From Agrilutibacter niabensis (GTDB lineage Bacteria > Pseudomonadota > Gammaproteobacteria > Xanthomonadales > Xanthomonadaceae), in NCBI RefSeq assembly GCF_042657165.1, contig NZ_JBHSNJ010000013.1:186001-250000 (forward strand): a DNA stretch of 64,000 nucleotides. The letters run 5' to 3'. Under the pieces are notes generated by a model, which was given only the letters and a program-made list of their open reading frames with translations, ran no database searches and was not told where the DNA came from. Shown one piece after another: positions 54,950-64,000 of this stretch. The number at the start of each line of letters is the position of its first letter. Position 1 is the stretch's first letter. Position numbers and translations under genes: made by a program.

Positions 54950-57721
54950 ATGAAACTGCGTAAAAAAGTTCTAACAATCAGCATCGTCGCCGCACTCGGC
55001 GTCGCCGGCACCGCCGCCGCGCAGGAAGCCACCACCGCCCAGGCCGCCCCGTCGGCTGCGGACCAGAAAGCCACCGATCTCGACACCGTCGTGGTCAAGG
55101 GCATCCGCGGTGCCATCGAGGCGTCGCTGGACAGCAAGCGCGGCGAGGACACCCGCGTCGAGGTGATCACCTCGGAAGACATCGGCAAGATGCCCGACAA
55201 GAACGTGGCCGACTCGCTGGCGCGCGTCCCGGGCGTCACGATCAGCGCGGCCAGTGCGAACGAAGGCGCGTTCGACGAGAACGACCGCGTCTCCATGCGC
55301 GGCACCAGCCCCAGCTTCACCCAGACCACGATCGACGGCCACGGCATCGGCACCGGCGACTGGTTCGTGCTCAACCAGTCCGGGACCGTCGGCCGCAGCG
55401 TCAGCTATTCACTGCTGCCCTCCGAACTGGTCGACAAGGTCGTCGTGCACAAGTCGTCCGAGGCCAAGCTGGTCGAAGGCGGCGCCACCGGCACCGTCGA
55501 CATCATCACCCGCAATCCGCTCAACTTCGAGGACGGCTTCAGCATCTTCGGCTCGGCAGGGGCGGTTTACGCCGACAAGCCGGACAAGTGGGATCCGCAG
55601 ATCTCCGTGCTGGGCAACTGGAAGAACACCGAGGGCACTTTCGGCGTGATGCTGCAGGTGTTCAGCGAAGAGCGCCACCTGCGCCGCGACGGCCAGGAGC
55701 TGCTGGGTTACGCGCCGATTGGCGCCGGCACCGCGGCGGCCGTGGCGCATCCGGAACTGGAGGGCGTGTTCTTCCCGACCCTGATCGGCTCCGCGCTGTT
55801 CGAACAGGAGCGCAAGCGCACCGGCGGCATGTTCAGCGCGCAGTGGAAGCCGACCGACACCATCGAACTGGAAGCCAACTACTTCAGGTCCGACATGGAA
55901 GCGGACAACTACAACCGCAACTACATGCTGTGGGGCAACCGCATCATCAATGGCACCAGCGGTGCCAATGGCCAGGTTCCGCTGCCGGGTTACATCGTGC
56001 GCAACAACACCCTGGTGTTCGCCGATTTCGCGGCGACCCCGGGCGAGGGCAATGCCTTCGGCATCTACGACCAGATCTCGCGACCGGGCGCCAAGTCGAG
56101 CACCGAGTCCTTCAGCCTCGAAGGCAAGTGGGACGTCACCGAGAAACTGCGCTTCAGTGGCCAGGCCGGAACCTCGGAAGGCCATGGCGAGACGCCGACG
56201 CAGGACGTGGCTGAGTGGGACGTCGGAATCGACACCGGTGCCGGCTGGGCCCTGAACGGCGTCGGCGCGGCCGACTGGCACCTGGGCAGCGCCAACACCG
56301 GCGCGCCCGGCACGCCCAACGTCGACTACCGCCTCGACTGGATCTTCGGCTACCAGGACATCGACGTCGAAGACAGCGAGGACTGGGGCCAGATCGACGG
56401 CACCTACTTCACCGATGGCGGAGTGTTGCAGTCGGTGGACTTCGGTATCCGCGCCGCCAAGCATGAGCGCAACCTGCCGCAGGTCACCGCGCAGGGGCCG
56501 AACTTCGGCGCGGCGATCTCGCCGTTCGATCCGGCCGCCTGGCCGCAGGGTTTCGAAAACTATCCGGGCGATTTCGGGGACGGCCTGGGTGGCAGCTTCC
56601 CCCGCAACATCTGGTTCTTCACCGCAGACCAGCTCGCTCACTTCAACGATCTCTACGCCAATCGCGACCCCGTCTCGCGCTTCTACTACCTTGGGGCATA
56701 CGGTCTGGAGGAGCGCAGCGAAGCGGCCTACGGGCAGCTGAACTTCGGCGGTGAGCGCTGGACGGCCAACCTGGGCATGCGCTACGTGCGCACCGAGGAG
56801 GAAGTCTCCAATTACGTGAACGCCATCGATCCGACGGCTCCGGGCGTGATCACGACGTCGGCCTTCGGTCCGTACCAGATCGCCGTCACCAAGAACACCT
56901 ACAAGGACTGGCTGCCGAGCGCCAACCTGAAGTGGGACATGACCGACGACGTGGTGCTGCGCCTGGCGGCCAGCCAGACGATGACCCGCCCGGACTTTTC
57001 GGCCCTGGCGGGCGCGGTGACGCTGAGCGCGCCCGCTTCGTTCCCCGGCACGGGCACCGGTAACGGCGGCAACCCGGATCTGGCTCCGATCATCTCGACC
57101 AACCTCGATGCGACCGTCGAGTGGTACTACGCCGAGCGTGCGTTGGTGTCGGCTGGCGTGTTCAGCATGGACATCGACGACTATGTGACGCTGAGTACCG
57201 TCAACCGGACCTATCTCACCGAAGACAACGTCACCGATCCGCTGAATCCAGTGCTTGTTCCAGTCGAATACGAGCTGACCGTCCCGGTAGGCACCGGTGC
57301 CCAGGTCAACGGCTTCGAACTGGCATGGGAAGGCCCGATCGGCGAGTACTTCGGTGCGTTCGCGAACTACACCCACACCGAGTCCGACGTCGATGACGGC
57401 ACGCCGATGCTGGGCACGTCCGACAACACCTACAACGTCGGCGTCTGGTTCGAGAACGAGATGTTCAACGCCCGCGTCAACTACAACTACCGCTCGTCGT
57501 TCTACAGCGGCCTGGATCGTGCCTCGGCGTTCTACCAGGACGACATCGACAGCTTGTCGGCATCGTTCGGCTGGAAGATCAATGACAACTTCGGCCTCAG
57601 CCTGGACGCGATGAACCTCAACAACCCGAAGATCAAGTACTACGCCGAAAACAAGGATCGCCCGCGTTCGATCTACGAGAACGGCCGCCAGTACTACCTC
57701 AACATGCGCTTCAAGTACTGA
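54950..57721 (+). CDS. TonB-dependent receptor (TonB-Xanth-Caul type) for amino-sugar oligomers
   Basis: A 923-aa outer-membrane active-uptake receptor. Signal peptide 1-25 (MKLRKKVLTISIVAALGVAG), TonB-box-like region (LDTVVVKGI), plug domain (about 55-175) with SLARVPGVTIS and VSMRGTSPSFTQTTIDG, then a 22-strand barrel ending in the aromatic NMRFKY. The plug start fits the large receptor family of Xanthomonas and Caulobacter. Its place between kinase and GH20 suggests chitooligosaccharide or GlcNAc uptake; the ligand is inferred. The ribosome site GGGAGGGG is clear, and a strong terminator follows. Confidence 0.92.
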   Translation: MKLRKKVLTISIVAALGVAGTAAAQEATTAQAAPSAADQKATDLDTVVVKGIRGAIEASLDSKRGEDTRVEVITSEDIGKMPDKNVADSLARVPGVTISAASANEGAFDENDRVSMRGTSPSFTQTTIDGHGIGTGDWFVLNQSGTVGRSVSYSLLPSELVDKVVVHKSSEAKLVEGGATGTVDIITRNPLNFEDGFSIFGSAGAVYADKPDKWDPQISVLGNWKNTEGTFGVMLQVFSEERHLRRDGQELLGYAPIGAGTAAAVAHPELEGVFFPTLIGSALFEQERKRTGGMFSAQWKPTDTIELEANYFRSDMEADNYNRNYMLWGNRIINGTSGANGQVPLPGYIVRNNTLVFADFAATPGEGNAFGIYDQISRPGAKSSTESFSLEGKWDVTEKLRFSGQAGTSEGHGETPTQDVAEWDVGIDTGAGWALNGVGAADWHLGSANTGAPGTPNVDYRLDWIFGYQDIDVEDSEDWGQIDGTYFTDGGVLQSVDFGIRAAKHERNLPQVTAQGPNFGAAISPFDPAAWPQGFENYPGDFGDGLGGSFPRNIWFFTADQLAHFNDLYANRDPVSRFYYLGAYGLEERSEAAYGQLNFGGERWTANLGMRYVRTEEEVSNYVNAIDPTAPGVITTSAFGPYQIAVTKNTYKDWLPSANLKWDMTDDVVLRLAASQTMTRPDFSALAGAVTLSAPASFPGTGTGNGGNPDLAPIISTNLDATVEWYYAERALVSAGVFSMDIDDYVTLSTVNRTYLTEDNVTDPLNPVLVPVEYELTVPVGTGAQVNGFELAWEGPIGEYFGAFANYTHTESDVDDGTPMLGTSDNTYNVGVWFENEMFNARVNYNYRSSFYSGLDRASAFYQDDIDSLSASFGWKINDNFGLSLDAMNLNNPKIKYYAENKDRPRSIYENGRQYYLNMRFKY

Positions 57722-57755
57722 ACTCCCGGTGGGCTGCAGTAGGTAAGTGCGAGAC

Positions 57756-57787
57756 AGCGGGCCCGGCATGCCGGGCCCGCTTTGTTT
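57756..57787 (+). terminator. Rho-independent terminator after the TonB receptor
   Basis: An 11-bp perfect stem (57756-57766 with 57771-57781, loop CATG) followed by TTTGTTT. It separates the receptor from the hexosaminidase gene, which must have its own promoter or read-through. Confidence 0.92.
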
Positions 57788-57852
57788 GCGGGCGCCGTGC
57801 GCCCGGTGGAAGGCGATTCACTACAACACTATCGATTGCATAAGGTGCGCCG

Positions 57853-60153
57853 ATGACCTGGCATGTGCTCAAGAAAGCCCTGATCCGCTCCGTCCTGCTG
57901 GCCTCGCTGGGTGCGCCCACCGCGCACGCAACGGAGTTGGCGACCCCGGTGATTCCGTTGCCCGCGCACGTGGTGGTGAACCAGGGCGCCTTCAGTTTCG
58001 CCGCGGACACAGCCGTCGTCGTCCGAGGCGGTCCGGAAGCCGAGCGCATCGCGCGCGATTTCGCCGCGCGGATCGAACGCAGCCGCGGCTTCGCACCGCG
58101 CATCGCCGCAGGCGGCAGGAGTCGCCACCCGATCACCCTGGTGCTCGATCCCAAGACGCGGTTGCCGGGTAACGAGGCCTACACGCTCGACGTCACGCCG
58201 CGCGGCATCCAGGTCACGGCCTCCGCGCCGGCCGGCCTGTTCTACGGCGCGGTGACGCTATGGCAGCTCGCCAGCGCCGACGGCCAGCGCGGCGCCACGA
58301 CCATCGCCGCGCAGCACATCGACGACGCGCCGCGCTTCGCGTGGCGCGGCTTGATGCTCGACGTCGCCCGCCACTTCCGCAGCGTCGACGAGGTCAAGGC
58401 GATGCTCGACCAGATGGCGTTGCACAAGCTCAACACCCTGCACTGGCATCTCACCGACGACCAGGGCTGGCGCATCGAGATCAAGCAGTATCCGAAGCTG
58501 ACCGAAGTCGGCGGCTGCCGCATTCCCGCCGGCGCCGCGGGCCGCAACGACGACGGCACGCCGCGCCCGTACTGCGGCTACTACACGCAGGAGCAGATCC
58601 GCGACGTGGTGCGGTACGCAGCCGAGCGCTACATCACCGTGGTCCCGGAATTCGATCTGCCCGGCCACGCGCAGGCGGCGATCGCCGCTTACCCGCAACT
58701 GGGCGTGACCGGCAAGGCGCCGCCGGTGTCGCCGGACTGGGGCGTCCACACCTGGTTGTTCAACGTCGACGACGGCACCTTCGCCTTCCTGGAAAACGTG
58801 CTCGGCGAAATGATCGCGTTGTTCCCCTCGCGGTACGTGCACCTGGGCGGCGACGAGGCGGCGAAGGACCAGTGGCAACAGTCCGCGGCGGTGCAGGCCA
58901 AGCTGAAGCAACTCGGCCTGAAGAATGAAATGCAGCTGCAGGGCTGGTTCATGGGCCGGCTCGGTGCGTACCTGCAAACGCACGGCCGCCGCCTGATCGG
59001 CTGGGACGAGATCCTCGAAGGCGGACCGCCCGCGGAGGCGACGGTGATGTCCTGGCGCGGCATCCAGGGCACGATCGAGGCCGCGCGCGCCGGCCACGAC
59101 GTGGTGCTCGCGCCGGCGCCCGGCCTGTACTTCGACCATGTGCAGAGCGACGGCGCCGACGAGACACCCGGTCGCCTGGACGTGATGAGCCTGCAGAGCG
59201 TGTACGCATTCGAACCGGTGCCGAAGGAGCTCGACGCCGCGCAGCACAAGTACGTGCTCGGCGCGCAGGCGAACCTGTGGACCGAACACATGCGCACCAG
59301 CGAGCGCGTGCAGCGCGCTGCGTTCCCGCGCGCGGCCGCGCTGGCCGAGGCGACGTGGACACCGGCGGCGCGTCGCGACTGGAACGGTTTCCTGGATCGC
59401 CTCGTGCCGATGCTGGCGCGCTACCGCGCCGCCGAATTCCAGGCCGCCGACAGTGCCTTCGCCGTGCGTATCGCCGCGACCCCAGCGGGCAACGACCGCG
59501 CCGCGGTGACGCTCGCCAACCAGACCGGCTTCGGCACGATCCGTTACACCGTGGACGGCAGCGCGCCCACGCAGCAATCGCCGGTCTACACCCAGGCACT
59601 CGACCTGCCCGTGTCCGGGCAGGCCGTCATGGCCTCCGCCTTCGCCGGCGATCGCCTGCTCGCCGCCCCGCGCCGGTTCGTGGTCGATGCGCATGGCTTG
59701 CGCGCGCGCCGCAGCCCGCAGCTGAAATCGTGCAAGGGCGGCCTCACCCTGCGCATGGAGGACGACGCGCCGCGCGACGGCGCGCGCGCGCTGGTCAACG
59801 CCGACGTCTTCGATCCGTGCTGGATCTATGAGCAGGCCGACCTGGGCGGCATGGGCACGCTGTCCGTGCGGGTCGGGCAGTTGCCCTTCAACTTCCAGCT
59901 CTGGCGCGACGCCAGGCAGATCGTCACCCGGCCCGCGACGGTCCCGGGCGGTGCGCTGGAAGTGCGACTGGACGGTTGCGAGGGACCGGTGATCGCCAGC
60001 CTGCCGCTCGCGCCCGCCCGCCAATCCGACGCCCTGACCACGCTGGAGGCGCCTCTGCCGGCGCAGCCCGGGCGCCACGACCTGTGCTTCACCTTCGCTT
60101 CCGGCGCCCACGATCCGCTATGGATGATCGACGAGGTCGCCCTGCTGCCATGA
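57853..60153 (+). CDS. Beta-N-acetylhexosaminidase, GH20
   Basis: A 766-aa exported glycosidase that removes terminal GlcNAc (or GalNAc) from chitin oligomers and glycans. Signal peptide about 1-26 (KKALIRSVLLASLGAPTAHA), the GH20b N-terminal domain (about 30-155), then the catalytic barrel with GLMLDVARHFRSVDEVKAML, LHWHLTDDQGWRIEI, VVPEFDLPGHAQAA and the catalytic pair in YVHLGGDEAAKDQW (Asp-Glu). A C-terminal sheet domain (from about 535, IRYTVDGSAPT) is like the chitobiase C-terminal domain, followed by about 150 extra residues of a beta-rich domain of unknown role. Likely periplasmic, it completes the nag cluster. Confidence 0.94.
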   Translation: MTWHVLKKALIRSVLLASLGAPTAHATELATPVIPLPAHVVVNQGAFSFAADTAVVVRGGPEAERIARDFAARIERSRGFAPRIAAGGRSRHPITLVLDPKTRLPGNEAYTLDVTPRGIQVTASAPAGLFYGAVTLWQLASADGQRGATTIAAQHIDDAPRFAWRGLMLDVARHFRSVDEVKAMLDQMALHKLNTLHWHLTDDQGWRIEIKQYPKLTEVGGCRIPAGAAGRNDDGTPRPYCGYYTQEQIRDVVRYAAERYITVVPEFDLPGHAQAAIAAYPQLGVTGKAPPVSPDWGVHTWLFNVDDGTFAFLENVLGEMIALFPSRYVHLGGDEAAKDQWQQSAAVQAKLKQLGLKNEMQLQGWFMGRLGAYLQTHGRRLIGWDEILEGGPPAEATVMSWRGIQGTIEAARAGHDVVLAPAPGLYFDHVQSDGADETPGRLDVMSLQSVYAFEPVPKELDAAQHKYVLGAQANLWTEHMRTSERVQRAAFPRAAALAEATWTPAARRDWNGFLDRLVPMLARYRAAEFQAADSAFAVRIAATPAGNDRAAVTLANQTGFGTIRYTVDGSAPTQQSPVYTQALDLPVSGQAVMASAFAGDRLLAAPRRFVVDAHGLRARRSPQLKSCKGGLTLRMEDDAPRDGARALVNADVFDPCWIYEQADLGGMGTLSVRVGQLPFNFQLWRDARQIVTRPATVPGGALEVRLDGCEGPVIASLPLAPARQSDALTTLEAPLPAQPGRHDLCFTFASGAHDPLWMIDEVALLP

Positions 60154-60236
60154 ACCGCGCAATCCCGGTGTCACCAATGGCAGATGCCCCGCGGGTGCGG
60201 GGGAGGTACGATCGGCCTCGCCACAGGGGACCCGAT

Positions 60237-60869
60237 ATGCTCAACCGAATTCTCTTCCTGCTTTTTGCGGGCCTGGCTGCTGCCGGCCCGACCGCCGCCC
60301 AGTCGCTGCCCAAGCCCGCCGAGTTCTACTTCGACGCCGACCCCACCACCACCCGCCCGGTGGTCGCGGTGAAGGAAACCGGCGACGCTGCCGTGCAGAA
60401 GCTGCTCAGGCTGATCGAGCGCGATCCGCGCGCCAAGGCCGAGCACGCCCAGCTCGCCCACCTCGCCATGGACGGTGGGCGCGCCGACCTGGGCAAGGAG
60501 CTGTACGGGCGCGCGCTGGGTCGCATCGCCAGCACCGACGCGTTGTGGCGCGCGGTGGTGTGGAACTTCGGCTGGGATCTCTATCGCACCGGCGATGCCG
60601 CCGCCGCGGTCGGCCAGTGGCAGCAGCTCGTCGCCTCCCGTCGCAGCAATGCCAGCTGGGTACCGCCGACGCTCGCACTCGCGCTGTGGACCGCCGGCCG
60701 CCAGGACGAGGCCGTGCAGTGGTACGCAGCGGCCGTGCGCACGGAACCGCAGCTGTGGCGCGATCCCGCCAACTTCCCGCGGCTGTTGCCCGACTGGCGC
60801 GACGGCGAACGCGCCACGCTGGCCGAAGTGCAGGCCGCCTGGGCGGCCAACCCGCCGTCGTGGCCGTGA
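60237..60869 (+). CDS. Secreted TPR-like protein of unknown function
   Basis: A 210-aa exported protein: signal MLNRILFLLFAGLAAAGPTAAQ, then a helical part with repeated Ala/Leu pairs (LIERDPRAKAEHAQLAHLAMDGGRADLGKELYGRALG, WAVVWNFGWDLYRTGD-like, LALALWTAGRQDEAVQWYAAAV), as in tetratricopeptide repeats. It probably holds a periplasmic partner protein. The ATG at 60237 has a GGGGA ribosome site. The frame upstream of the ATG is not protein-like. It stands between the GH20 gene and the EAL protein. Confidence 0.7.
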   Translation: MLNRILFLLFAGLAAAGPTAAQSLPKPAEFYFDADPTTTRPVVAVKETGDAAVQKLLRLIERDPRAKAEHAQLAHLAMDGGRADLGKELYGRALGRIASTDALWRAVVWNFGWDLYRTGDAAAAVGQWQQLVASRRSNASWVPPTLALALWTAGRQDEAVQWYAAAVRTEPQLWRDPANFPRLLPDWRDGERATLAEVQAAWAANPPSWP

Positions 60870-61048
60870 GCGGCTGAAACCGGCGCCGCGCGCGCGGCCG
60901 CAGTCCGCGGCGCGGACGTACCACGGAGTCAGTAACGGGCATTCGCACGCGGCTCCGGTCGGGGCTAAAGTGCGGACAGGCCGAAGGGGTCGCAGGCGCC
61001 GCAACTCCGCGGCGCACGGCAGTGGCCAGCTCACAGGGGGCGGACCGG

Positions 61049-62245
61049 ATGTCCTTGTCTGAATTGAGCGTCATGGTGGTCGAGGACCACGGCTTCCAGC
61101 GCCGCATGGCGTTGCGGCTGCTGACGGAACTCGGCATCGGTGAGGTCAGCGAGGCGGCCGACGGCCACGGGGCGCTGCACCTGCTCCAGGGCGGCGGCCG
61201 CGCGCCGGACGTGCTGCTGGTCGATCTCGACATGCCGGGCATGGACGGCATCGAGTTCATCGGCCACGTGGCCCAGCGCCGCCTGGCACACGCAGTGATC
61301 GTGGCCAGCGCACTGGATCCCGCGCTGCTCAACACGGTGCAGACCATGGCGCGTGCCTACGGCCTGCGCGTGCTCGGCAGCGTGGAGAAGCCGCTGACCC
61401 GCGACAAGCTTTCCGCCGTGCTGGATGGTTACGACGAGAAGCTGCACGCCTACGACGACGACGAGGTGCTCGACGTCTCGCTCGACGACATCCGCGAGGC
61501 GCTGGCAAGCAACGAGATCGAGCCCTGGTTCCAGCCCCAGGTCGAACTCGGCAACGGCAAGCCGGTGGCGGTCGAAGCGCTGGCGCGCTGGCGCCGCCGC
61601 GATGGCCGCATCGTGCGTCCGATGCACTTCATCCCGCTGACCGAGCGCGAGGGCCTGGTCGGCGCGATGACCGACTACATGCTTGCCCAATCCTGCCGCT
61701 GGAAGCACCACTGGGACCAGCGCGGGTTGCGCCTCAACCTCGCCATCAACATCTCGCCGCAACTGCTCGCCGACGAAGGCGCCGCCGACCGTTACCAGGA
61801 CATCGTGCGCAGGAACGGCGTCGAACCCAACGAAGTGGTCCTCGAGATCACCGAGAGCTCGGTCATGGCCGATGCGGCGCGTGGCCTGGGGGTGCTCGCG
61901 CGCCTTCGGCTGAAGGGCTTCGGCCTGTCGATCGACGATTTCGGCACCGGCTATTCCTCGCTCGCGCAGCTCTCGCAGATTCCGTTCACCGAACTCAAGA
62001 TCGACCAGGGCTTCGTGTCCGGCGCGCAGTCGCAGCCGCGCAAGCGCGCCGTGATCGAGGCCAGCCTGGACCTGGCCCGCAAGCTGCAACTCGACGTCGT
62101 CGCCGAAGGCGTGGAGACCGTGGAGGATTGGCAGATGCTTGCCGACCTCGGGTGTGGCATGGCGCAGGGCCACCTGATCACCCCGCCGGTACCGGGCAAC
62201 GAGCTGATGGCGGTACTGGAGCGCTGGCGGCGGCCGGAGTTTTGA
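61049..62245 (+). CDS. REC-EAL cyclic-di-GMP phosphodiesterase
   Basis: A 398-aa response regulator with EAL output. The receiver (1-125) has VVEDHGFQRRMALRLL, the phospho-acceptor D59 in VLLVDLDMPGMDG and K in VEKPLTRDKL. The EAL domain (about 145-395) keeps the metal and catalytic residues: VEALARW (EAL), LAINISPQLL, LEITESSVM, LSIDDFGTGYSSLAQL, LKIDQGFV and VVAEGVET, so it should hydrolyse c-di-GMP. There is no GGDEF domain. It sits 19 nt ahead of the sensor kinase that follows, probably its upstream kinase. Confidence 0.92.
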   Translation: MSLSELSVMVVEDHGFQRRMALRLLTELGIGEVSEAADGHGALHLLQGGGRAPDVLLVDLDMPGMDGIEFIGHVAQRRLAHAVIVASALDPALLNTVQTMARAYGLRVLGSVEKPLTRDKLSAVLDGYDEKLHAYDDDEVLDVSLDDIREALASNEIEPWFQPQVELGNGKPVAVEALARWRRRDGRIVRPMHFIPLTEREGLVGAMTDYMLAQSCRWKHHWDQRGLRLNLAINISPQLLADEGAADRYQDIVRRNGVEPNEVVLEITESSVMADAARGLGVLARLRLKGFGLSIDDFGTGYSSLAQLSQIPFTELKIDQGFVSGAQSQPRKRAVIEASLDLARKLQLDVVAEGVETVEDWQMLADLGCGMAQGHLITPPVPGNELMAVLERWRRPEF

Positions 62246-62264
62246 GGAGCGCATTCCTGCCCTC

Positions 62265-64000
62265 ATGAAATTCGGCATCCGCCACCAGTTGTGGGCGCTG
62301 TTCGGCCTGTTCCTGCTCACCGGCGCGACCGTGCTCGTGCTCGACGAACTCTCGCAGTACCAGGCGCGGCAGTCTCTGCTCGCCCTGCGCGGCGAATCCC
62401 TGCTGGGCCTGCGCGAGATCAAGTCGGTGTCCGATGCCTATGGCCTCGATGTCGTCGACACCACCTTCCGCACCCGCAACTACCTGATCACCTGGGAAGA
62501 GGGCGAGGCCAACATCGATGCCGCGCGCGCGCGCATCGACAGGAGCTGGGATTCCCTGGCCGGACTCCCGCGCACGCCGGACGAAGAAGCGCATTTCCGC
62601 GCCGCGGAGAAGGAACGCATTGCCGCCGACGCGGCCATGGCGGAACTGCGCGCGATCCTGGCCCGCAAGGACATCGTCGCGCTCGGCCGCTTCGCCGACA
62701 CCCGCCTGTACCCATCGATCGATCCGGTCACGTTGCGGCTCAAGCTGCTGTCCGACCTCGCCACGGTCAAGGCCGACGCGGTCGTGCGCGACAACCTGCG
62801 CGCCAACCGCCGGGTCAGCGCGCTGCGCATCGGACTTTCGCTGGGCGTGCTCATCGCGGTCGCGCTGATCGGCCGCGCGGTGCTGCGCAATGCCTATCGC
62901 GGCGTGGAAAGCCTGACCTTCCTCGCCCGCAGCATGCGCAGGCACGACTACACCGCCATGCCGCGCTACCTGCCCGTGTCGGGCGAGCTGGGCATGGTCG
63001 CCGACGCCTTCCTCGAGATGCGCCGCGACGTGATCGGTTTCGAGACCGAGCTGACCGAGCAGCTTGCGCGCAATGAAAAAGTGCGCGCCGTGCTCGAACA
63101 GCGCGAGCTGTTCCAGCGCTCGCTGCTCGATGCCGCGCAGGTGGCGATCATCGCCATGGATGGCGAAGGCCGCTGGACCACGTTCAACGCCTTCGCCGAG
63201 CACCTGCTCGGCTGGCGCGCGGAGGAAGTGATCGGCCGCGTCCCGCGCCATGCCAGCGAAGCGCGGTTGCCGGACGACGCACCGCTGCTGGTGTCGAGGG
63301 CGACCGCCGAGCGCATCGCCGCCGCGGTGAGCCAGCGCCTGGGTCGCGAAGTGCACCACGACTGGCAGGGCATATACGAACTGGCGGAGCTGCAGCAGGC
63401 TCCGGCCGAAGCGCGCCTGCTGCACAAGGATGGCCATGAGGTGCCAGTGCTGCTGGCGCTGGCCGCGCTGCACGACGAAGACGGCAAGCGCATCGGCCTG
63501 ATCACGGTCGCCACCGACCTCACCGAACGCCACCGCCTCGAAGCCGACCTGCGCGCCAGCGAGGCCCGCGCGCAGGAGGCCAATCGCGCCAAATCCTCGT
63601 TCCTGGCCGCGATGAGCCACGAGATCCGCACGCCGATGATCGGCGTGACCGGCATGCTCGAGATCCTCGCGCATTCCAGGCTCGATCCCGACCAGCGGCA
63701 CGCGCTCAACGTGATCCAGCAGTCGTCGCAGTCGCTGCTGCAGATCATCGGAGACATCCTCGACTTCTCGAAGATCGAAGCCGGTCGCATGGAGATCTCG
63801 CCAACGACGGTCGACCCCGGCGCGTTGTTGCGTAGCACGGTGGCGAACTACACCGGCGCGGCTTCGAGCAAGGGGCTTACCCTCACTTGCGAGATCGATG
63901 AACGCATCGGCCCCGCGTACAGCGCCGACGCGCTGCGCCTGCGCCAGATCATGGGCAACTTCCTCTCGAACGCGATCAAGTTCACCGCCAGGGGCGGGGT
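62265..64000 (+). CDS. Membrane sensor histidine kinase, probably hybrid (partial)
   Basis: The first 578 codons of a sensor kinase cut by the window edge. TM1 about 10-28, a helical periplasmic domain 29-185 (four-helix-bundle like), TM2 about 186-206, HAMP-like linker (to about 275), a PAS domain (about 284-425, LLDAAQVAIIAMDGEGRWTTFNAFAEHLLGW), HisKA with H452 in AAMSHEIRTPM, and the start of the ATPase domain (LRLRQIMGNFLSNAIKFT, N box). The HEIRTPM type usually carries receiver and Hpt domains further on; that part is outside. It is co-directional with the REC-EAL gene, 19 nt apart. GAGGAG lies rather far (17 nt) from the ATG. Confidence 0.9.
   Translation, partial: MKFGIRHQLWALFGLFLLTGATVLVLDELSQYQARQSLLALRGESLLGLREIKSVSDAYGLDVVDTTFRTRNYLITWEEGEANIDAARARIDRSWDSLAGLPRTPDEEAHFRAAEKERIAADAAMAELRAILARKDIVALGRFADTRLYPSIDPVTLRLKLLSDLATVKADAVVRDNLRANRRVSALRIGLSLGVLIAVALIGRAVLRNAYRGVESLTFLARSMRRHDYTAMPRYLPVSGELGMVADAFLEMRRDVIGFETELTEQLARNEKVRAVLEQRELFQRSLLDAAQVAIIAMDGEGRWTTFNAFAEHLLGWRAEEVIGRVPRHASEARLPDDAPLLVSRATAERIAAAVSQRLGREVHHDWQGIYELAELQQAPAEARLLHKDGHEVPVLLALAALHDEDGKRIGLITVATDLTERHRLEADLRASEARAQEANRAKSSFLAAMSHEIRTPMIGVTGMLEILAHSRLDPDQRHALNVIQQSSQSLLQIIGDILDFSKIEAGRMEISPTTVDPGALLRSTVANYTGAASSKGLTLTCEIDERIGPAYSADALRLRQIMGNFLSNAIKFTARGG

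Noticed and set aside
55409..57769. 786-codon minus-strand frame opposite the TonB receptor
   Set aside because: Shadow; it even reads through the receptor's terminator, while the plus strand shows a full receptor.

Overview
The window is a very GC-rich chromosomal segment from a gammaproteobacterium, most likely of the Lysobacteraceae (Xanthomonadaceae), for example Lysobacter or Luteimonas. The evidence is the TonB-Xanth-Caul type receptor, the nag utilisation cluster with NagP, a SIS-type GlcN-6-P deaminase and LacI/GntR regulators, the mlaFEDCBA order, and the intergenic palindromes typical of xanthomonads. I saw no tRNA, rRNA, CRISPR array, prophage or transposase. Nearly all other long open frames are antisense shadows of real genes caused by the high GC content.

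Layout. 1-3.2 kb: end of an unknown gene, a secreted M64 metallopeptidase, folE and a glycine-zipper protein. 3.2-12.0 kb (minus): a recC-recB-recD operon with 4-nt overlaps. 12.4-16.7 kb (plus): the phospholipid transport operon mlaFEDCBA. 16.7-17.24 kb: four 134-bp tandem repeats that carry copies of the 3' end of gltD. 17.2-23.3 kb (minus): gltB and gltD. 23.8-31 kb: accessory genes, namely an MFS exporter, a Cys-rich small protein, a secreted RNase with a barstar, an I78 inhibitor lipoprotein, a DUF938 methyltransferase, an MBOAT acyltransferase with its partner, and a decayed DUF3011 gene.

31.3-41.6 kb is a stress-like block that looks less GC-rich than its flanks. It holds a PliG-like secreted protein, a putative Na+/H+ antiporter (PF07399 type), an OmpR-family two-component system, a YbdK-type carboxylate-amine ligase, a membrane-anchored trehalose-6-phosphate synthase, otsB and a small helical protein. 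A TAAC-N7-TAAC element lies just upstream of a -10-like box at two loci in this block, in front of the kinase gene and in front of the last small gene.

41.7-45.4 kb (minus) is a fused indolepyruvate ferredoxin oxidoreductase. 45.7-60.2 kb is an amino-sugar and chitin-oligomer utilisation region: nagA, a SIS deaminase and a GntR regulator diverge from zwf-eda; a LacI regulator and nagP diverge from a glucokinase-family kinase, a TonB-dependent receptor and a GH20 hexosaminidase. Inferred flow: receptor uptake, periplasmic GH20 cleavage, NagP import, phosphorylation, NagA/NagB to fructose-6-P, then the Entner-Doudoroff enzymes Zwf and Eda. The window ends with a TPR-like secreted protein, a REC-EAL protein and a hybrid-type sensor kinase cut by the window edge.

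Most noteworthy: the sensor-like N-terminal half fused to OtsA together with the TAAC sites, the 134-bp array at the gltD end, paired TGGTAT direct repeats between the nag and zwf-eda operons, and the RNase-barstar pair.
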